30,066 bases of DNA from Betaproteobacteria bacterium (GTDB lineage Bacteria; Pseudomonadota; Gammaproteobacteria; Burkholderiales; Burkholderiaceae_C): assembly GCA_009918225.1 (NCBI GenBank), contig RGEP01000004.1, positions 1 to 30,066 on the forward strand. The letters run 5' to 3'. Position numbers and translations under genes: made by a program. A model generated the notes under the pieces. That model was given only the letters and a program-made list of their open reading frames with translations. It was not told where the DNA came from and made no database searches. Of this stretch, positions 7,568-15,271 are shown in pieces (the first letter of the stretch is position 1; every line of letters starts with the position of its first letter).

Positions 7568-7573
7568 ATCCTA
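7568..7573 (-). promoter_or_regulatory. -10 element candidate for a leaderless MFS transcript
   Basis: On the minus strand TAGGAT is followed by AGGGGC and then the ATG at 7561. With a normal start site 7 nt past the hexamer, transcription would begin at the A of the ATG. A -35 is not clear. Confidence 0.45.
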
Positions 7574-7604
7574 AGCGAGCCCGGCAGGCTCAGCGCGTGG
7601 CGCG

Positions 7605-7610
7605 TACAGT
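7605..7610 (+). promoter_or_regulatory. -10 element candidate for nadA
   Basis: TACAGT at 7605-7610 lies 17 nt before the nadA ATG at 7628, in the 66-bp gap shared with the divergent MFS gene. A transcript would have a leader of about 11 nt. The -35 is weak and I see no NrtR or NadR operator. Confidence 0.3.
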
Positions 7611-7627
7611 AACGGTCCTACCGCTTG

Positions 7628-8758
7628 ATGGCCATGACCGAAACCCTGCTCTTCGACTACCGGCGCGCCGATGCAGCCGGCACCAGTTGCACCGCCCAGG
7701 CCTGGGCCAGGGTGCCCCCGCCATTGGTGCCCGAGCAGCGCCAGGCCGTGCGCGAGCGCATCCGTGAGCAGCTGCAGCGGCAACAGGCAGTCCTGGTGGC
7801 TCACTACTATGTCGACGGCGACATCCAAGACCTGGCGTTGGAAACCGGCGGCTGCGTGGCCGATTCGCTGGAGATGGCCCGCTTCGGCCGCGACCATCCC
7901 GCGCGCACCCTGGTGGTAGCCGGGGTTCGATTCATGGGTGAAACCGCCAAGATCCTCAGCCCGGACAAGCGGGTTCTGATGCCGGATTTAGAAGCCACCT
8001 GCTCGCTGGACCTGGGCTGCCCGCCGGATGACTTCTCAGCCTTTTGCGATGCGCACCCCGACCGCGAGGTCGTTGTGTACGCCAACACCAGCGCCGCGGT
8101 AAAGGCACGGGCCGACTGGATGGTCACCAGCTCTTGTGCCATCGACATCGTGCGGCACCTGCATCAGAAAGGGCGCAAGATCTTGTGGGCACCGGATCAA
8201 CATCTGGGCCGCTACATTCAGCGCCAAACCGGTGCCGACATGCTGATGTGGCAAGGTGCTTGCATCGTGCACGACGAGTTCAAAGGCCTTGAGCTGGAGT
8301 TGCTCAAGCGTGAACACCCCCAGGCACGGGTCCTGGTGCACCCTGAAAGCCCCGAATCGGTCGTGGCCCTGGCCGATGTGGTGGGTTCCACCAGCCGTTT
8401 GCTCAAGGCGGTGGTCGAAGAGCCCAGCGACACCTTCATCGTGGCCACCGATAACGGCATCCTGCACCGAATGCGCCAACTGGCCCCAGGCAAGCGGCTC
8501 ATTGAAGCGCCCACAGCGGGCAACAGCGCCACTTGCAAGAGTTGCGCCCATTGTCCCTGGATGGCCATGAATGGTCTGCGGGGCCTCTTAGGCTGCCTGG
8601 AACAAGGCCTTGGCGAGATCGCGGTGGACGCGCCGGTGCGCGAGCGGGCCCGGCATTGCATTGAGCGCATGCTGGCCTTCACCATCGACTTGAACGCCTC
8701 TGGGCGACAGTCTGCGGCATCAGCCAGTGGGCTGGTCCCCCACATCGGTGCGGCCTGA
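7628..8758 (+). CDS. nadA: Quinolinate synthase
   Basis: NadA condenses iminoaspartate with dihydroxyacetone phosphate to quinolinate using a 4Fe-4S cluster. The product of about 376 aa has the three conserved cysteine regions in order: LEATCSLDLGCP (about residue 120), WQGACIVHDEF (about residue 215) and SATCKSCAHCPWM (about residue 300). VAHYYVDGDIQDLA, GVRFMGETAKIL, VTSSCA, APDQHLGRY and HPESPESVV are further family blocks. TTG at 7625, ATG at 7628 and ATG at 7634 are all possible starts; I take 7628. nadC begins 4 nt after its stop, so the two form an operon. Confidence 0.96.
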   Translation: MAMTETLLFDYRRADAAGTSCTAQAWARVPPPLVPEQRQAVRERIREQLQRQQAVLVAHYYVDGDIQDLALETGGCVADSLEMARFGRDHPARTLVVAGVRFMGETAKILSPDKRVLMPDLEATCSLDLGCPPDDFSAFCDAHPDREVVVYANTSAAVKARADWMVTSSCAIDIVRHLHQKGRKILWAPDQHLGRYIQRQTGADMLMWQGACIVHDEFKGLELELLKREHPQARVLVHPESPESVVALADVVGSTSRLLKAVVEEPSDTFIVATDNGILHRMRQLAPGKRLIEAPTAGNSATCKSCAHCPWMAMNGLRGLLGCLEQGLGEIAVDAPVRERARHCIERMLAFTIDLNASGRQSAASASGLVPHIGAA

Positions 8759-8762
8759 ATCG

Positions 8763-9629
8763 ATGTTTGATTTCAACGAATCACTGGAGCAGGCGCGCCT
8801 TCGCAATGTGCGCGATGCCCTGTTGGAAGATCATGGGATATGCGACTGGACCGGCCTGCTGATCCCTCAGGGCCGACGGGTGCTGGCCGATGTGCGCGTG
8901 CGCGAAGCCGCCGTCCTGTGCGGGCAGTTGTGGTTTGAAGGCTGTTTGCACAGCCTAGACCCCACGGCCGAGGTCCGCTGGCATTATTCAGAAGGTCAGG
9001 ACATGCAGGCCGACACCTTGGTCTGCACGATGCAGGCCGATGCCCGCGCCCTGCTGGCTGCCGAGCGCCCCTGCCTGAACTTTCTGCAGGTCTTGTCAGC
9101 CACAGCGAGCACCACGCGGGAGCACGTACAGGCCATCGCTGGCGCTTCACCCAACCCCAAGGGCTGTGCAGTGCTGGACACCCGAAAAACCTTGCCCGGA
9201 CTGAGGCAGGCCCAAAAGTACGCCGTGCGTGTGGGCGGCGGCGCCAACCAGCGCCTGGCCCTGTGGCATGGGATCCTGATCAAGGAAAACCATATTGCGG
9301 CCGCCGGGGGCATCGCTGAAGTCATGCGCCAAGCTCTGGCGCTGAAAAGCGGCGTGGAGATTCAGATCGAAGTGGAAAGTTTGGAAGAACTGCAGCAAGC
9401 CCTCGAGGCGGGCGCGACCAACGTTCTCATCGACAACTTCTCACTGGCGGCCATGCGTGAAGCCGTCAAGCTGACCGCAGGTCGGGCCTTGCTGGAGGTG
9501 TCAGGCGGGGTCACGCTGGATCAACTGCGCGACATCGCCGCCACCGGCGTGGACCGTATTTCCATTGGCAAGCTCACCAAAGACATCCGCGCCGTCGATT
9601 TCTCGATGCGGGTGCGCTCAGCGCTCTGA
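8763..9629 (+). CDS. nadC: Nicotinate-nucleotide pyrophosphorylase (carboxylating)
   Basis: NadC turns quinolinate and PRPP into nicotinate mononucleotide, releasing CO2. The 288-aa protein has the family blocks LNFLQVLSATAST, the substrate-binding LDTRKTLPGLR followed by KYAVRVGGGANQR and IKENHI, the barrel acidic residue IEVESLEEL, LIDNFS, EVSGGV and DRISIGKLT. The ATG at 8763 gives the standard N-terminus; an upstream in-frame start would overlap nadA. Its last 12 bp overlap the 3' end of convergent nadB. Confidence 0.96.
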   Translation: MFDFNESLEQARLRNVRDALLEDHGICDWTGLLIPQGRRVLADVRVREAAVLCGQLWFEGCLHSLDPTAEVRWHYSEGQDMQADTLVCTMQADARALLAAERPCLNFLQVLSATASTTREHVQAIAGASPNPKGCAVLDTRKTLPGLRQAQKYAVRVGGGANQRLALWHGILIKENHIAAAGGIAEVMRQALALKSGVEIQIEVESLEELQQALEAGATNVLIDNFSLAAMREAVKLTAGRALLEVSGGVTLDQLRDIAATGVDRISIGKLTKDIRAVDFSMRVRSAL

Positions 9630-11264
9630 AGGCGCCCCCATCTGGCGTTCACGGTCCTGGCGAACCAGAATTGTGGGGAAACTCACCGGCAGGGTGTGTG
9701 GATAGTCCCGGCTGTAGTGCAGGCCCCGGCTCTCTTGCCGCGACAAAGCCGAGCGCACGATGAGCTCAGCACAGTCCACCAAGTTGCGCAGCTCCAGCAG
9801 GTCGCGGTTGACGCGGAAGTGGGCGTAATACTCGTGAATCTCAGCCCTTAGCAAGGCGATGCGGTGGTGCGCCCGCTCCAGCCTTTTGGTGGTGCGCACG
9901 ATGCCGACATAGTTCCACATCATCAGCCGCAGCTCATCCCAGTTGTGGGCAATCACCACCTGCTCGTCTGCATCAGCCACCTGGCTTTCATCCCACGGCG
10001 GCAAAGCCGCCATCGACGGCGCGACGGCTTGGGCGATGGCGCCCGCACAGGTCTGACCCAGCACCACGCACTCCAACAAGGAGTTGCTCGCCAAGCGATT
10101 GGCGCCGTGCAGCCCGGTGTAGGTGGCCTCACCCACCGCGTACAGGCCGGGCAGGTCGGTGCGGCCTTGAAGGTCGGTCACCACGCCGCCACAGGTGTAG
10201 TGCGCCGCCGGCACCACCGGGATGGGCTGACGGGCCATGTCGATGCCCAGGCTCAGGCACCGCGCATGGATCGTGGGAAAGTGGGACTTCAGAAAGTCCT
10301 CGCCCAAATGCGTGGCATCCAACCATACGTGGTCCACACCATGCTTCTTCATTTCAAAGTCGATGGCGCGGGCCACGATGTCCCGCGGAGCCAATTCAGC
10401 CCGCGCATCGTGGCGCGGCATGAAGCGTGCGGCCTCGCCCTCCAGCCCGGGCACCCGCAGCCAAGCACCCTCGCCCCGCAATGCTTCTGTAATCAGAAAG
10501 CTGCGCTCTTGGGGGTGATACAAGCAGGTGGGGTGGAACTGGATGAACTCCATATTGCCCATGCGGCAACCAGCACGCCAGGCCATGGCAATGCCATCAC
10601 CGGTGGCGGTGTCGGGGTTGCTCGTGTATCGGTATACCTTGCCCACACCTCCCGTGGCCAACACCACCGCACGGGCTGGCAAGGTCTGCACCCGGTCGCT
10701 GTCGATGTCCAGGGCATACACACCGTAGCAGCGAGCAGGCTCTGAACGCTTGAGCAACCGCGATGTGATGAGGTCCACCGCCATCCACCGCTCCAACAGC
10801 GTGATGCGGGGGTGCCGCCGCGCAGCCTCCAGCAGGGCCTGGTGGATGGCCAGGCCGGTGGCGTCGGCCGCGTGGGCAATGCGGCGCACGGCGTGGCCGC
10901 CCTCCTTCGTCAGGTGCAGCCCCAGCGGGCCGTCGGGATCCTCGGAAAAGGCCACGCCTTGTTCCACCAACCACTGGATGGCCTGTGTGCTGTTTTCAGC
11001 GATGAACCGAGCGGTGTGCTCATCCACCAGCCCCGCTCCAGCGTCTTGGGTGTCACGTACATGGGACTCAATGCTGTCGTCGGCGCCTAAAACACCCACG
11101 ATGCCGCCTTGCGCCCAGGCCGTAGCAGCTTCGGACAAGCCGCGCTTGGCCAACACCACCACCGGCATGTGGTCGGCCAGTTGCAAAGCCGTGGTCAGCC
11201 CCGCCAAGCCGGCCCCGACCACCACCACGGGTGCGTCAGCGCCGTTCAACGCATCGTCGCTCAT
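9618..11264 (-). CDS. nadB: L-aspartate oxidase
   Basis: NadB oxidises L-aspartate to iminoaspartate, the substrate of NadA, using FAD. The 548-aa length is typical. The dinucleotide fold VVVGAGLAGLTTALQLAD is at about residues 13-30, then ATAWAQGGI, the active-site region ENSTQAIQWLVEQGVAF and TKEGGHAVRRIAH, FIQFHPTCLY, PAAHYTCGGV and the FAD-binding end GLHGANRLASNSLLECVV, and a helical C-terminal domain. It follows clpB on the same strand after 23 nt but has its own -10-like TAGAAT ending 6 nt before the ATG, so it may be read as a leaderless transcript and also from clpB. It completes the NAD route with the convergent nadA-nadC. Confidence 0.96.
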   Translation of the reverse strand: MSDDALNGADAPVVVVGAGLAGLTTALQLADHMPVVVLAKRGLSEAATAWAQGGIVGVLGADDSIESHVRDTQDAGAGLVDEHTARFIAENSTQAIQWLVEQGVAFSEDPDGPLGLHLTKEGGHAVRRIAHAADATGLAIHQALLEAARRHPRITLLERWMAVDLITSRLLKRSEPARCYGVYALDIDSDRVQTLPARAVVLATGGVGKVYRYTSNPDTATGDGIAMAWRAGCRMGNMEFIQFHPTCLYHPQERSFLITEALRGEGAWLRVPGLEGEAARFMPRHDARAELAPRDIVARAIDFEMKKHGVDHVWLDATHLGEDFLKSHFPTIHARCLSLGIDMARQPIPVVPAAHYTCGGVVTDLQGRTDLPGLYAVGEATYTGLHGANRLASNSLLECVVLGQTCAGAIAQAVAPSMAALPPWDESQVADADEQVVIAHNWDELRLMMWNYVGIVRTTKRLERAHHRIALLRAEIHEYYAHFRVNRDLLELRNLVDCAELIVRSALSRQESRGLHYSRDYPHTLPVSFPTILVRQDRERQMGAPSER

Positions 11265-11270
11265 GGAGCC

Positions 11271-11276
11271 ATTCTA
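11271..11276 (-). promoter_or_regulatory. -10 element candidate for a leaderless nadB transcript
   Basis: On the minus strand TAGAAT, then GGCTCC, then the nadB ATG at 11264. The hexamer matches the consensus at 5 of 6 positions, and the spacing places transcription start on the start codon. It lies in the 23-nt clpB-nadB gap, so any -35 would be inside the end of clpB. Confidence 0.5.
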
Positions 11277-11287
11277 GAAGCGGGGCC

Positions 11288-13876
11288 TTAATGCACGACC
11301 CGCTCAAAGACGAATGCCCCCTCGTTGACATCCACCGGAATCACATCTTTGGGGCCAAAGCGGCCTTGCAGGATGAGCTTGGCCACTGGATTTTCAATTT
11401 GCTGCTGGATGGCCCGCTTCAGAGGGCGTGCACCAAACACCGGATCGAAGCCGACCTTGGCGATCTCAGCCAATGCCGCAGGCGAGACATCCAGCTTGAT
11501 CTCCATCTTCTCGAGGCGGCTCTCCAGAATGCGCAGCTGAATGCGGGCGATGGACTCAATGTGCTGGGCCTGCAAAGCGTGGAAGACCACGGTCTCGTCG
11601 ATGCGGTTGAGAAACTCCGGACGGAAGTGGGCCTTGACCTCTGACCAGACCGCCTCACGGATCAACTCCGGGGCCTGGCCCGCCATGTCCATGATGCGGT
11701 GAGACCCAAGGTTGCTGGTCATGATGATGACGGTGTTTTTGAAATCCACCGTGCGGCCCTGCCCGTCGGTCAGCCGGCCATCATCGAGCACCTGCAGCAG
11801 CACGTTGAACACATCCGGGTGCGCCTTTTCCACCTCGTCAAGCAGCAGCACGCTGTAGGGCTTGCGGCGCACCGCTTCGGTCAGGGTGCCGCCTTCCTCG
11901 TAGCCCACGTACCCGGGAGGCGCGCCGATGAGACGGCTCACCGAGTGCTTCTCCATGAACTCGCTCATGTCGATGCGCACCATGTGGTCGTCGCTGTCGA
12001 ATAAAAAGCCCGCCAAAGCCTTGCACAGCTCGGTCTTGCCTACGCCGGTAGGCCCGAGGAACAGGAAGGATCCCAAAGGACGGTTCGGGTCTGACAGGCC
12101 GGCGCGCGAGCGACGGATGGCATCGGCCACGGACACGATGGCTTCATCCTGGCCCACGACACGTTCGTGCAGTTTTTCCTCCATGCGCAAGAGCTTGTCG
12201 CGCTCGCCCTGCATGAGCTTGCTGACGGGAATACCGGTGGCACGTGCCACCACTTCAGCAATCTCCTCAGCACCCACCAGCGTGCGCAACAGGCGCGGTC
12301 GCTTGTCGCCATCGCCCTTGCCAGATTCCTTGGCTTGGGCAGCCTGCAAGCGCTTTTCCAGCTCGGGCAGCTTGCCGTACTGCAGCTCGGCCACTTTGTT
12401 GAAGTCGCCCTTGCGCTTGAGCTCTTCAATCTGGTGGCGAATGCGGTCGATTTCTTCCTTTACCTGCGCCGAGCCTTGGGCTGTGGCCTTCTCGCTCTTC
12501 CAAATCTCCTCGAGGTCCGCGTACTCCCGGCCGAGCTTGCCGATTTCTTCTTCGATCAGGGCCAGGCGTTTCTTGGAAGCCTCGTCCTTTTCCTTCTTCA
12601 CCGCCTCGCGCTCGATCTTGAGCTGAATCAAGCGGCGGTCGAGCTTGTCCATGACCTCGGGCTTGGAGTCGATTTCGATCTTGATCTTGGCAGCAGCCTC
12701 GTCGATCAGGTCGATGGCCTTGTCGGGCAAGAAGCGGTCGGTGATGTAGCGGTGGGACAACTCGGCCGCAGCCACGATGGCCGGGTCGGTGATTTCAACG
12801 CCGTGGTGCACCTCATAGCGCTCCTGCAAGCCCCGCAGGATGGCAATGGTGGCCTCAACCGAAGGCTCATCGACCAAGACCTTTTGGAAGCGCCGCTCCA
12901 GCGCCGCGTCCTTTTCCACGTGTTTGCGGTACTCATCGAGCGTGGTGGCTCCGATGCAGTGCAACTCGCCGCGTGCGAGGGCGGGCTTGAGCATATTGCC
13001 CGCATCGATCGCACCCTCGGCCTTGCCGGCACCCACCATGGTGTGGATCTCATCGATGAACAGGATGATGCGACCCTCATCGGCTGCGACTTCCTTGAGC
13101 ACGGCCTTCAGGCGTTCTTCGAATTCGCCGCGGAATTTGGCGCCGGCCAACAAGCCCGCCATATCCAGCACCAGGACCCGCTTGTCCCGCAAGGTGTCAG
13201 GCACCTCGCCGTTGACGATGCGCTGGGCCAGGCCTTCCACAATGGCCGTCTTGCCCACACCGGGCTCTCCAATCAGCACGGGGTTGTTCTTGCTGCGCCG
13301 CTGCAGCACCTGGATGGCGCGTCGGATCTCATCGTCGCGGCCAATCACCGGATCCAGTTTGCCCATCCGGGCCCGCTCCGTGAGGTCCAGGGTGAATTTC
13401 TTCAAGGCCTCGCGTTGCCCCTCGGCCTCAGCCGAATCGACCTTGGCATCGCCACGAACGGCCCGGATGGCCGCCTCCAAACCCTTGCGGGTCAGCCCGT
13501 GGCCGCGCACCACGGCTCCAAAATCACCCTTGGAATCGGCCAAGGCCAGCAGCAGCATTTCGCTGGCAATGAACTGGTCACCGCGCTGAGCGGCCTCTTT
13601 CTCAGCTTGTTGAAACAGCTGAACCAATTCTCGTCCAACCTGCACCTGCCCACCTTGAACCTGGGGCAAGGCAGCCAAGGCGGTATCGGCTGCCGTCTTG
13701 AGGGCAGTAACGTTGCCGCCGGCCCGCTCAATCAAGGACCGTGGGCCGTCGGCCTGGGCCAACAAAGCCCCGAGCAGGTGCACCGGTTCGATGTAGGGAT
13801 GCTCGCGGGTCACCGCCAGGCTTTGAGCGTCCTGCAGGGCCTGTTGCAAGGTTGTGGTGAGCTTGTCCAAACGCAT
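11288..13876 (-). CDS. clpB: ATP-dependent disaggregase ClpB
   Basis: ClpB is the hexameric Hsp100 that works with DnaK to pull proteins out of aggregates. I start at the ATG at 13876 (862 aa; E. coli has 857) because AAGGAG lies 6-7 nt before it and MRLDKLTT is the family N-terminus. In order: Clp N-domain repeats (about 1-145), first AAA+ with GEPGVGKT near residue 205 and FIDEIHTMVGAG, the coiled-coil middle domain (about 410-530, rich in Lys/Glu), second AAA+ with GPTGVGKT near residue 607, LLLDEVEKAHPDV and the arginine-finger region FLNRIDE, and the C-terminal domain. No ClpP-binding IGF loop is expected or seen. A sigma-32-like promoter precedes it. Confidence 0.97.
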   Translation of the reverse strand: MRLDKLTTTLQQALQDAQSLAVTREHPYIEPVHLLGALLAQADGPRSLIERAGGNVTALKTAADTALAALPQVQGGQVQVGRELVQLFQQAEKEAAQRGDQFIASEMLLLALADSKGDFGAVVRGHGLTRKGLEAAIRAVRGDAKVDSAEAEGQREALKKFTLDLTERARMGKLDPVIGRDDEIRRAIQVLQRRSKNNPVLIGEPGVGKTAIVEGLAQRIVNGEVPDTLRDKRVLVLDMAGLLAGAKFRGEFEERLKAVLKEVAADEGRIILFIDEIHTMVGAGKAEGAIDAGNMLKPALARGELHCIGATTLDEYRKHVEKDAALERRFQKVLVDEPSVEATIAILRGLQERYEVHHGVEITDPAIVAAAELSHRYITDRFLPDKAIDLIDEAAAKIKIEIDSKPEVMDKLDRRLIQLKIEREAVKKEKDEASKKRLALIEEEIGKLGREYADLEEIWKSEKATAQGSAQVKEEIDRIRHQIEELKRKGDFNKVAELQYGKLPELEKRLQAAQAKESGKGDGDKRPRLLRTLVGAEEIAEVVARATGIPVSKLMQGERDKLLRMEEKLHERVVGQDEAIVSVADAIRRSRAGLSDPNRPLGSFLFLGPTGVGKTELCKALAGFLFDSDDHMVRIDMSEFMEKHSVSRLIGAPPGYVGYEEGGTLTEAVRRKPYSVLLLDEVEKAHPDVFNVLLQVLDDGRLTDGQGRTVDFKNTVIIMTSNLGSHRIMDMAGQAPELIREAVWSEVKAHFRPEFLNRIDETVVFHALQAQHIESIARIQLRILESRLEKMEIKLDVSPAALAEIAKVGFDPVFGARPLKRAIQQQIENPVAKLILQGRFGPKDVIPVDVNEGAFVFERVVH

Positions 13877-13898
13877 GGTGAACTCCTTCCTCGTTCGC

Positions 13899-13926
13899 AT
13901 GTGGTGCGGGTCGCCAGGAATTCAAG
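13899..13926 (-). promoter_or_regulatory. Heat-shock (sigma-32) promoter candidate for clpB
   Basis: On the minus strand CTTGAAT (13926 to 13920), a 13-nt spacer, and CACCACAT (13906 to 13899). The sigma-32 consensus is CTTGAAA, 12-14 nt, CCCCATNT: the -35 matches at 6 of 7 positions, the spacer is in range, and the -10 matches at 5 of 7 defined positions. Transcription would start near 13892, giving a short leader with the Shine-Dalgarno. clpB is a classic sigma-32 gene, which supports the call. Confidence 0.5.
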
Positions 13927-13941
13927 AGGCGCCGGCTTGGG

Positions 13942-13947
13942 CACAAT
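13942..13947 (+). promoter_or_regulatory. -10 element candidate for a leaderless transcript of the gene at 13954
   Basis: CACAAT at 13942-13947 is followed by CCCATG and then the ATG at 13954, so a normal start site would fall on that ATG. It lies next to the opposite-facing clpB promoter. Confidence 0.4.
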
Positions 13948-13953
13948 CCCATG

Positions 13954-14493
13954 ATGTCCATACACCAGCTCTCCGTCATCTACCAAGCCGACCACGACCG
14001 GCTGTTGCTGCGGGTGAGAACCCGTGACGAACGGCTGTTTGAACTGTGGCTGACCCGCCGGCTGATGCTGCGTCTTTGGCAGCCCTTGCAGAACACGGCC
14101 AGCGCTGCAGCCCTGGGCGTCGCCTCAAAGGGGTCCACCATCCTGCCCGAAGCCCGGGACATGATGACCCAAGCCCTGCGCGACCAGGCCAAACAGTCGG
14201 CCGACTTCGCCTCGCCATTCGATGACCAGTCTGCTGAACGCCCGCTGGGTGAACATCCCATGCTGGTGGCCGCTGTGGACCTGAAGCACGATGGGCAGGG
14301 CCTGGTCGGCGTTTCATGGCGCGATGCTCAGGGCCGCGACTTGTCCCTTAACCTCACCCATGACCTTCTGCACAACCTGCTGACCCTGGTCGAGCAGGCC
14401 TTGTCCCAGTCAGAGTGGGGTTTGATTGCCCCGCAGGGCACACCCTCAGCACCTGCAGCCGAGGCCACCGGCACCCCGCGCGTCTTGAACTAA
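13954..14493 (+). CDS. Conserved protein of unknown function, divergent from clpB
   Basis: A 179-aa protein that I do not recognise. It starts MSIHQLSVIYQADHDRLLLR; an ATG one codon earlier (13951) is equally possible. No signal peptide, membrane segment or cysteine motif is visible. The N-terminal third reads like a small beta-rich fold (LSVIYQADHDRLLLRVRTRDERLFELWLTRR, here cited as LSVIYQADHDR then LFELWLTRR), the middle is polar (SPFDDQSAERP), and a second beta-like part (AAVDLKHDGQGLVGVSWRD) precedes a helix with LLHNLLTLVEQAL; the tail is Pro/Ala-rich. Codon use matches the neighbours and the frame is open throughout, so it is very likely real. Its stop shares the palindrome TAAGGCCTTA with the stop of moaE. 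Confidence 0.75.
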   Translation: MSIHQLSVIYQADHDRLLLRVRTRDERLFELWLTRRLMLRLWQPLQNTASAAALGVASKGSTILPEARDMMTQALRDQAKQSADFASPFDDQSAERPLGEHPMLVAAVDLKHDGQGLVGVSWRDAQGRDLSLNLTHDLLHNLLTLVEQALSQSEWGLIAPQGTPSAPAAEATGTPRVLN

Positions 14494-14497
14494 GGCC

Positions 14498-14995
14498 TTA
14501 GCCCGCGTTGGAGGCCACGATACCCCAACGGGCCAAAGCCTGGTCATCGCTGACCCGCGCATCCACCCATTGGGCGCCCTGGGGCGTATGCTCTTTCTTC
14601 CAGAACGGCGCCTGGGTCTTGAGGTAGTCCATGAGGAATTCACACGCCTTGAAGGACTCACCTCGGTGCGCGGAGGCCACGACCACCAGCACGATTTGCT
14701 CGCCAGGCCCTAAAGGGCCCACCCGGTGGACGACCCGGGCAGCGCGGATGTCAAAGCGGGCGAAGGCCTGGTCGATCATGGCCTCGATGGCCGCTTCGGT
14801 CATCCCAGGATAGTGCTCCAACTCCAAGCAGCGAATAGCGGCCGCTGGGTCTGCCACCGCCCCACCCATGCGATCGCGCACCGTGCCCACAAAGCTGGTG
14901 ATAGCCCCCACGCCCAAGTCCTGGTCGCGCACAGCCGTGACCTCTCGGGACAGGTCAAAGTCTTCGGTTTGGATGGATACCCGCGGCACGCCCAC
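14498..14995 (-). CDS. moaE: Molybdopterin synthase catalytic subunit
   Basis: MoaE, with thiocarboxylated MoaD, adds the dithiolene sulfurs to cyclic pyranopterin monophosphate. The protein (165 aa from the GTG at 14995; GTG at 14989 is an alternative) shows SFVGTVRD, LELEHYPGMTE, VVHRVGPLGPGE, VASAHRGESFKACEFLMDYLK and the active-site lysines in APFWKKE. The long upstream extension of this frame overlaps moaD and is not protein-like. One nucleotide separates the moaD stop from the GTG, so the pair is translationally coupled. Confidence 0.94.
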   Translation of the reverse strand: MGVPRVSIQTEDFDLSREVTAVRDQDLGVGAITSFVGTVRDRMGGAVADPAAAIRCLELEHYPGMTEAAIEAMIDQAFARFDIRAARVVHRVGPLGPGEQIVLVVVASAHRGESFKACEFLMDYLKTQAPFWKKEHTPQGAQWVDARVSDDQALARWGIVASNAG

Positions 14996-14996
14996 C

Positions 14997-15251
14997 TCAC
15001 CCCCCCGTGACCGGCGGAAAAAAAGCCACCTCCGCGCCATCGGGCACGTCCGCCTCATCGCCTGCCATGACCTGGTTGACGGCACACCGTACCGCCTTGC
15101 CGTGCTGCAAGGCTTGTGCATGGGCGGCGCTGGATTCGCTCAAGCGTGCACGCAACTGCGCCACTGTCAGGGGCGACGGCAACCCCTGCAGCTCTTGCCG
15201 CTCACCCAGGGCTTCACGCAAGGATGCGAAATAGCGGATGGTCAGGTTCAT
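14997..15251 (-). CDS. moaD: Molybdopterin synthase sulfur carrier subunit
   Basis: An 84-aa ubiquitin-fold protein beginning MNLTIRYFASLREALGE and ending in the diagnostic Gly-Gly (PVTGG) that is adenylated and thiocarboxylated. The core VNQVMAGDEADVPDGAEVAFFPP is the usual C-terminal block (cited here in part: DGAEVAFFPPVTGG). It lies 20 nt after moeA and directly before moaE, in the long alaC-to-moaE run. Confidence 0.95.
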   Translation of the reverse strand: MNLTIRYFASLREALGERQELQGLPSPLTVAQLRARLSESSAAHAQALQHGKAVRCAVNQVMAGDEADVPDGAEVAFFPPVTGG

Positions 15252-15271
15252 GGCAAATCAAGAGGCCTGCT

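Noticed and set aside
12167..13954. A 595-codon open frame on the plus strand, opposite clpB
   Set aside because: It lies fully antisense to clpB, a clear 862-aa gene. The frame stays open because of GC-rich codon bias, and its translation has no domain or sensible composition.
14498..15121. Extended moaE reading from 15121 (207 aa)
   Set aside because: The added 42 residues overlap moaD and are not MoaE-like; a GTG next to the moaD stop gives the family start.
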